From positions 107,660,620-107,724,619 of the forward strand of contig CM060900.1 in the NCBI GenBank assembly GCA_030762935.1: 64,000 bases of DNA. The letters run 5' to 3'. The notes beneath the pieces were generated by a model, which worked only from the letters and a program-made list of their open reading frames with translations, was not told the DNA's origin and did no database searches. Below, one piece after another: positions 57,575 to 64,000 of this stretch (within the stretch, counting starts at the first letter, position 1; every line of letters starts with the position of its first letter). Source of the stretch: Hymenopus coronatus (lineage: Eukaryota > Arthropoda > Insecta > Mantodea > Hymenopodidae). A program made the translations under genes and the position numbers.

Positions 57575-57735
57575 TATGCACCATTAAGAATAACGCACCC
57601 GCCATTCTTTGTCCTTTTGGAAGCGGCAATAATATCAGGCTATTCCTCGAAATAGCCACCACTTGCAATATAACGAGATGAAAATTGCAATAGCAGCTCT
57701 TCAAAATGTTGTGGAATGTAAAACGCTGAGGTGAT
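57575..57735 (-). pseudogene. possible mariner transposase C-terminal scrap
   Basis: Minus strand reads YIPQHFEELLLQFSSRYIAS then GGYFEE and a stop, resembling the end of mariner-type transposases (a basic-aromatic stretch then RC-x3-GGxYFE). Short and isolated, so tentative. Confidence 0.35.
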
Positions 57736-57859
57736 GCCTTTGCCTATGTTACATTCTCGGGACTTTCTAAACCCACCTTCAACAACTATTCTCTGCTTCA
57801 TGTAATCGAGGTAAATATTTCAAAAATAATTTAATTACACACATAGGGAACTGATGCGA

Positions 57860-58129
57860 TAGTCAAATGTTTAAATGTGGGCGCTCTTGCCATAACATTC
57901 CGAGTAATAGTGAATATCTCAGAAACAGCGAGGTCACCATGAAGATTATTTGAAACAAGTTAATTGTTCCGAGCTCACACTTTTTGTGCAGTGCGTTTTC
58001 TCTATCTCTAATGGTTTACTTTTTATACAAAATTACTTCCAAATAAATAGGATTTTACAGACTTAAGGGTAGCTTGGGATGAGGGAATTTCATGAAAATC
58101 TCCGTGTCGCATCTTTGAAAGATGCTTAA
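57860..58129 (+). repeat. repeat family A, copy 14, cut by repeat B
   Basis: ATAGTCAAATGTTTAAATG, AATATCTCAGAAACAGCG, GAGGGAATTTCATGAAAATC, GCATCTTTGAAAGATGC, then repeat B at a TTAA (58126-58129). A sequence beyond the B copy was not found. Confidence 0.8.
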
Positions 58130-58755
58130 AAAGCGATATGGTGATCCATCTGTGAAATTTGACAACAAAATATTGTAAAAAGTTAAACAATATATTTTGT
58201 TTCATAATAAAGTGATATGAATTTTAAACTTTAGTTAAATATATTTGCGTACTTTAACTACGTACTTAATTGAAGCTTTAGATGATTAGGCGCATGCTTT
58301 TTAATAGACGCTCCCAATTTTAAACCTTATTTTTTCGCAAATGTTTCCAACGCTTTTGAATGCCCAAAACGTTCCATACAGTTCAATTTTTAAGTAATTT
58401 GTCTCCAGAATGATACACGGCCCCTTAAAAACATATTAAATAAAATTATCATATTATTTTTTCGAAATAATGCTGCAATTTTGCAAAATAAAGTATTAAA
58501 TTTTGAAAATTGAGCATTTTTGGAGAGTACGCAAAGTAAAAGAACTATATGACATTTATTTGTGAACTCATTTGTTGTAAAAATGGATTATTGTATTTTA
58601 ATATTTTCAAAAATGTACCACGTAACTCATTTTTATTATAACAGTGAATTTAGATACTAAAATTATTACTATTATTGTGTATAATAATTTGTATTAAATT
58701 CTATAAGATATCTTATATGCCTTAGATTCTCCAAATTTCAAATATGCATCCTGAA
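58130..58755 (+). repeat. repeat family B, copy 3
   Basis: GTGATCCATCTGTGAAATTT at the left, AATTTGTCTCCAGAATG and AGAGTACGCAAAGTAAAAG inside, CCAAATTTCAAATATGCATCC at the right. Left and right ends are imperfect inverted repeats, and the left neighbour is TTAA. Confidence 0.78.
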
Positions 58756-60219
58756 GATACAAAAGCAAGACCTTTACCGTCATACAGCGGTATTCTGTAC
58801 AGCAGTATTTCAGTTTTAACTTCACTGAGCAAAATTCTTGGTGACAATGAGCAGTAAAATGGTTGCATTAGCAACACAAGCGTACGAACTGAATTTATAT
58901 GAGGTGATAATGACTTGGAGTCATTATTGAACGAGTGGCAATAAAAGGAAAATGAGATGGGCTATAAAGGATTTCAGTATCATTTTTGAATGTTAAAATA
59001 CTCAATATCCTCCAGTTATCGCCACAAACGGTACACGACTTTAAATTTAGGAGTATTCTAATTCAAAAGTATTATTGGTTAAATCCAAAAATATCTCGGT
59101 TGCTAGAGGAGACGGAATACCTTCATGCCCCAGGCTAAAAGCCGTATTCGTTGGAATAACTACTGTCTGGCTCCCGGTTTATGAGCATCTTGCTTGCTTG
59201 CTTAATTGGAAGGTTCATACTCCCCTTCGTCCATTATATCTCTTCATTATCGTTAATAACTACAACGCCAAGAGTTTGACTCCACAAGATAATATGTTCA
59301 TAAAAGTATACGTAATGGCGGAAACGAGTTTTGAGCTGGCGACATTTTAAAGTAAAATACTTTCCTACTAGGAGAACCACGTACTGAAAGCGCACTCTTC
59401 GATGAAAGCAGTGGTAACCATAGATTTCATTTGCTAAATTAGTTTTATTCAAGAGGTTAATAAACTATAATTAAGAAATAAAGAGTCAAGGTTAAAGTAT
59501 ATCATATATTATTTGCCAAAAGCCTTTTAGGTTTCAGATAGGTACACTTATTTTTCAGCCCTGGGGAGCAGATAGACAGGGCGCAAGTATGACGTCTCCA
59601 AATTCTACCTACAGTTGTTATCATTACTGCTGCTCGCCATCTTAAATAAAACAGTGGCAGAACTAGACAATTTCAAAGACGAGTAGCCAAATACCAAAAT
59701 AAGTTCCAGTGTTTCTTCTTCAAATGAGGCCTTAAAAACTTTTTTTTTTCTCGGGCGTGAAACATTTTTCTCGACATTAATTTATTAATATTAGATTTAA
59801 TTGTAGACACAGAGAAACGCAGTGCAGACAGAGGGTATCAATTTAATTGGATCGTATAAAACTCTTAGTATAGCTTAATTTAGAAAATAATTGCTCACAG
59901 GTGTATGTAAAACCAAACATCGCAGCCATACGAACTGAAAAATCTCTAATTTGGGGTATCTATCGTCTGGAAACATTAAATAAAGTTCCAAACCCTGTTT
60001 CCCTATTGTTACGATGCTTTTGTGATCGTATTTGAATTTATAGTTCGGAGTTTGCCGCTATGCACCAAGGGGATCAGCATGTCGCCCACAGATGGCACTG
60101 TAGGACGAAATCACGACTTCCAGACGCGAAATGGTGGAATTTTGCTCATCAACCTTTTGCTTTAAAGGTTTTTTTACGCGCAAATAATCATATCTCGGGA
60201 AAACCGGATTTACTCACTT
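58756..60219. other. no recognised feature
   Basis: AT-rich; a 91-codon plus frame (59075-59350) and its antisense have no motif. Confidence 0.45.
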
Positions 60220-60232
60220 CCGAAAAAGCCAT

Positions 60233-60574
60233 GGCACGACAGCTCACGGGGAACCTTGGCCTACTGCCCGGCCGCTGCGTCCTCCATCTCGGTCCACTAC
60301 AGACGTCATGGATGGGGTGCAGTATTGGAGGGTGAGACGTGGTCAGCGCCTCGAGTCCCCCCGGCGGGTTAATGCGGTCCTCATGACCTGGAGCCGCTAC
60401 TTCTCCATCAAGTAGCTCCTCAATTGGCCCCCAGGGACCTTACGAGGCTGAGTGCATCCCGGGCCAGGTCTCCCAGCGGAGGAAAAGTACCCACGCCGGT
60501 ACTGGGGATCGAACCCAGGTCTCCCGCTTGGTAAGCAGCTGAGCTACCACCGCGCTAAGAATACGACCGTTACC
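60233..60574 (-). repeat. SINE-2, copy 2, with 13-bp TSD
   Basis: Minus strand head TTAGCGCGGTGGTAGCTCAG and ACCTGGGTTCGATCCCCAG, giving clean A and B boxes (GGTTCGATCCC). CCGAAAAAGCCAT at 60220-60232 and 60575-60587 is a perfect 13-bp target-site duplication. Body closely matches the copy at 35.1 kb. Confidence 0.95.
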
Positions 60575-60605
60575 CCGAAAAAGCCATACTAAAAAAAGCA
60601 TCACT

Positions 60606-60680
60606 CTCCGTCAGGTTTGAACCTGCTATTTTGGGTTTTAGAGGCAAGAATGGTAACCACTATACCACGAAGGCCGACGC
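60606..60680 (-). repeat. tRNA-like sequence (pseudo-tRNA or SINE head)
   Basis: Minus strand: GGCCTTCGTGGTATAGTGG with TTACC (A box TGGTATAGTGG) and AGCAGGTTCAAACCTGACGG (B box with a base-paired T arm, AGG/CCT). The acceptor stem does not pair well and an expanded anticodon region is present, so I do not call a functional tRNA. Confidence 0.6.
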
Positions 60681-61144
60681 TCTATAATGAAATCAGTTGT
60701 AATTGTAACGGCAATGCATCTTTAAATTGAATAAACACAGGTTACAAAGTAGTAGCATATTTTTTGCATACTGATAATTTCTGTCAATGAAACGTCACTG
60801 TCTGTAATTCGTCATCTACGTAGTTAAGCAGGTTGTGGAGTGGGTGAGGAAGGGGTGGCAATGTTTGCGCTCCGATGAGAGCAGACTTCCCAGGCCCTCG
60901 GGTAGTAAAATAGTTCCTATTGCTACATGGGTGTACTGATCCAGTACCTAGAGAAAATAGTTTTAAGTTCAGAAATACAAAGTAAAGAATTTCAGAACAA
61001 ATCGAAACGTCATTTTATACTGTCTCAGCAGTGTATTCTAAACTTTATGAACTTCATACTATTGTTGAATGCCACAAATTGTATGCAATAGTGCGGCCTA
61101 GCTTATGGTGATTTGAAAGTAATGAAATGTTTCTTATATTGCAG

Positions 61145-61214
61145 TTTCTGCTGTCTTCTAATGCAGCGGATGATGTAGTGAAGCATTGGCCAGTTCCATC
61201 AAGATATCCTTTTG
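61145..61214 (+). CDS. candidate internal exon, 70 bp
   Basis: Preceded by a good acceptor (TTTCTTATATTGCAG) and followed by a consensus donor (TTTTG/GTAAGC). Only one of the three frames is open: FLLSSNAADDVVKHWPVPSR then YPF, ending in phase 1. The composition looks coding. No neighbouring exon with a matching phase was found; the next recognisable coding segments (61.68 kb) belong to a mobile element. The product is not recognised. It could be a fortuitous splice-site pair. Confidence 0.4.
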
Positions 61215-61255
61215 GTAAGCACAACACATATTCTGTTGCTGTCTCCACATATAAT

Positions 61256-63048
61256 CAGTAGCGGCTCGTGAGGTTAGGAATTGAGGATTCTGCAGCTCAG
61301 TTATTATATCAAAGTTTTGCTTTAAAACTGGAAATTATTAAGTGTATCAAAAATGTAATGTCTAACTATGACCTAGTTCCACCTATATTGCAATAATTAT
61401 AAGTAAGAGAGCAAAATATTAGTCATTGCTTAAAATATTTATTTATGTAACTAGTGTATAATCTGATTATGTCATGACTGTTGTACGTTATGCGCGTGAG
61501 CAGTTTTACAAGTATTACACTGAAATTATACACGTGTTACGTACAACGTGTTATGCCAATTTAGGATTAAAATACATAAATATAATTAACAAATTTGCTA
61601 AATGAAAAATTGTAATTAATCGGATATCTGTTGTATGACATATTAAGGATGCAAAGCAGATGTTTCATTTTTTTCACTTATAGTGGAAAATGGAATGATA
61701 AAACTATTGAAAGTATGAATTGTACTCCGCTTGACATTTTGAACGAAGCCAAGAGTGCTGAGAGTTTATTGATTCCAGAAAAATCAACATACCATTACGG
61801 GGGAAAAATGAAACGTTTTGTAGATGGAGAAACGAAAAATGGAGTGTTTTGTCTAATGAACCCACATTACTGTTATACTTTTCAGAGCTGGTAATTACGT
61901 AGACGTTTATTACTTCTTAATATGGCAAGTTAGATTGTAAGTACTTTTTTCAGACTAAGATTCTTATGCCTTCGACTCTCTGGTGTGTATATTCAAAGAT
62001 GAAATGTATGCTGAAATTGAAGGAAAACTTTGACATTTCATATTTTGGTAAGGTTTTTGATTTATTGAAGTTCTCAATGAGATATAAGTCAAATAAATCA
62101 AGTGTGCTCTCCAGATCTGAAATTAATTTCTTGTTGAAGCTCGGATTATACGTGTTTATGTTGTAGCGGTGATGATGTCATTGCTGTCTTGTTACCATGG
62201 TAATTACGTCATTCATTTCCCTGGTACTGGTGCCACACATAGGATAGTCTCTCAGAACTTATGCCATCATAATACTAGGACTGCATGAACGTATGTTAAG
62301 CATACTGTTGTAACAATAAATTTGGACATGTGAGTATACATTTGCTGCAAATGAAGACAATGCTTCTACTCCGAACTTTGGAATTATCGATGTATCAATT
62401 AAACGCGCGATACACTGTGCTAACGAATAGAAATGCCGTATATCTGAAAATAGTTTCCTTTCTTTTGATATATTTCTTTAAAACTGATTCAATTAGTGCA
62501 GTCATCCTCAGTAAATAGAACATCTCTAGCTGGAAGTATAATATTATGTCAGAAGTTTGTTACCAGAAGCCGGTTGCAGTCTAAGTTGCTATAAAATATC
62601 CGAACTGTGAACAAATACCTGCTAATTATTTTTAAGAAAGTAAGTAATTTGTTTGCCGTAGCATTGAAAATATGACCGAGTGGTGAAACTACGAGCTCAA
62701 AATGACATTCTCTTTTCTGTCCGATCTGCAAACATAATTTAAAACTGTAACTACCCCATAACAGCTTTCCACCCTCTCGCCATTTCGAAAGTGCATACAA
62801 GGGTCTGCCTACCACTGCAGCGCCAAGATCCCAGAGACCGTCAAATATTGCTCAGTTAGAGGAGTTTACGAATTCGCCATGATAGAGGAGGTTTCCCATA
62901 ACAAATATGGTCCGAATCGTCTAACAAAATAGCGAAATATGTAAAATAAAACTAACCGTAAACTAACGTAAGAGTTTCAACAAAAATCAATAGCCTATTA
63001 AAGTGCGAATCCTGAAGCTCTGCAGCTCGAATGGCCGAACCACCCCTG
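61256..63048 (+). mobile_element. TIR-bounded element carrying a tyrosine-recombinase remnant
   Basis: Left end CAGTAGCGGCTCG and right end, complemented, CAGGGGTGGTTCG are 13-bp imperfect inverted repeats (3 or 4 differences) of hAT type. Flanks CATATAAT and TATATATA do not give a clean duplication. The interior contains parts of one tyrosine-recombinase-like reading frame. If the TIRs are real, this is a non-autonomous or chimeric element, since Crypton elements themselves have no TIRs. Confidence 0.5.
61670..62166 (+). pseudogene. Crypton-like tyrosine recombinase, N-terminal remnant
   Basis: Two open pieces in different frames. 61684-61891 reads ILNEAKSAESLLIPEKSTYHY, and 61966-62166 reads MPSTLWCVYSKMKCMLKLKE then FDISYFGKVFDLL and SNKSSVLSRSEINFLL. 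This order (SAESLLPEKS..., KPSTLWS-YSMLK, ...KSKVL-R-EI-xFL) is that of the core-binding domain of insect tyrosine-recombinase proteins of the Crypton type, which join DNA through a tyrosine covalent intermediate. The catalytic domain with R-H-R-Y should follow 62166 but was not found. The frame is broken between the two pieces. Remembered from the family, not searched. Confidence 0.65.
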
Positions 63049-63059
63049 TATATATAACT

Positions 63060-64000
63060 GTGACTAATAAAACATATTGGAAATATGTTTTCACAAGTTT
63101 AAATCTTTCAGGATATAAAAATGTTTATCTTGATTATGTAATAATATTATATTCACTGAATTGAAGACTTCTTAGTAAAAGGTGTCCTGTGAAAGCACTT
63201 AAACCTAAAAATTAGTTGTCTGGAGACAGTTATACTTCTTGGCAAAATTGATCAGCTCAAACTCCTTTTCTTTAAGTTAATTTTAATAAATAGAAAGATT
63301 TATTTAGTGATTTAAGAAATAGGTCTTAGATATGGCTGTGCAAGAGCATATCTTTTTTGTTTTCTAAAATAATAAAATTTTAAGATATTATTGATACTAA
63401 TACATATGCTGTTTGAAAAGATGACTTCCTAAAATGGTCTTAAGGGAAGTGCCATGAGAATGGGCTAGAGATAGAGTCCCATACAGCATAAAAGCCACAG
63501 AATTAACCAAGGATGGCACATACAGCTTGTTTCAACTGTGCGGTGCACAAAGAAGCAAAAACAGTGAAGTCAAGCTTCACTGCGCTTTTAGAGATATTCT
63601 GTGCATCCCAAGTCTTGTCAGCGATTCAAAAGCCTGACGTTTTTAATTAACTGAGTCAGGCGCTGGACCGTGATGCTTTAAATTTGCCTCAACTGTATCA
63701 TTCTGTGCAGGTACCCTTTTTCCTGCAGAGAGTCCCATGTTCATCACAGCTTTTTCTACGCATTTAGCGGTTCAGGCGACCGGTTTTTGTCCGAACTGTG
63801 TTCAGAGATTTTTAGTGCCCGAAACCTACAATGAGTTGCTCTTGAGCAACCGAGACAGCATAACCTATCCTGATGACACCCCGCAGTGCAGGTTCAGGAC
63901 CAATAAATGGTATTCGATTCCCTTCCTAGAAGCTTCATCTGTTGCTTAATTAATATACTTTTTCAAACATTAAAAGTGTTTTCGTCAAATCTCTTTATAA
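63060..64000. other. unassigned; 70-codon frame near the end
   Basis: 63737-63949 (plus) encodes FCPNCVQRFLVPETYNELLL with one CPNC motif. It could be an exon edge or chance. AT-rich elsewhere. Confidence 0.35.

Noticed and set aside
60606..60680. Functional tRNA gene
   Set aside because: A and B boxes are good but the acceptor stem does not pair and the anticodon arm is irregular, so I kept it as tRNA-like only.
1..64000. CRISPR arrays, operons, prophage or bacterial genes
   Set aside because: No regularly spaced repeats with unique spacers, no compact gene arrays, no ribosome-binding sites; the window is eukaryotic.

Overview
The window is eukaryotic nuclear DNA, AT-rich and intron/intergene-like, with no bacterial-style gene layout, no complete host protein-coding gene and no rRNA. 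Its content (a Jockey-type LINE with PRE_C2HC/CCHC ORF1, Tc1/mariner and hAT transposase relics, many tRNA-derived SINEs, TTAA-flanked elements, triplet microsatellites) points to an arthropod, most likely an insect with a large repeat-rich genome. I cannot name the species from the sequence.

Layout. 1-4.1 kb: SINE copies, repeat family C and a truncated copy of repeat family A. 4.7-5.5 kb: dead Tc1-like transposase. 5.9-7.0 kb: 3' part of a LINE (minus strand). 7.3-8.2 kb: full-length repeat A. 9.7-10.0 kb: half of a foldback MITE plus a SINE. 10.0-14.75 kb: nearly intact Jockey-type LINE on the minus strand, whose ORF1 stop and ORF2 start overlap as TAATG; ORF2 has one nonsense codon and one 1-nt deletion. 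16.2-16.8 kb: long TTC/TTA microsatellite. 17-27.7 kb: SINEs, repeats A, B and C, a 305-bp palindromic MITE. 27.8-31.0 kb: a hAT element with TIRs and an 8-bp TSD inserted into a Tc1/mariner-like relic; the paralogous empty site lies at about 46.6 kb. 31-40.1 kb: dense repeat A copies used as landing pads by a TTAA MITE, two SINE families, a TIR element and an unclassified CpG-rich insert. 42.1-42.9 kb: another LINE relic. 45.4-47.7 kb: two Tc1/mariner-like relics. 52.7-55.0 kb: LINE relic split by a 1.25-kb hAT-like MITE that itself contains a SINE. 56-58.8 kb: repeats A and B. 60.2-60.6 kb: SINE with a 13-bp TSD. 61.1-63.05 kb: one short exon-like segment and a TIR-bounded element carrying a decayed tyrosine-recombinase (Crypton-like) reading frame.

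No genes here work together in a pathway. The biological content is a stack of transposition events, and repeat A (about 880 bp, 14 copies) is the useful clock: because its consensus can be read from the other copies, insertions inside it can be delimited to the base. All boundaries and homologies were judged by eye; family names rest on motifs, not on database searches.
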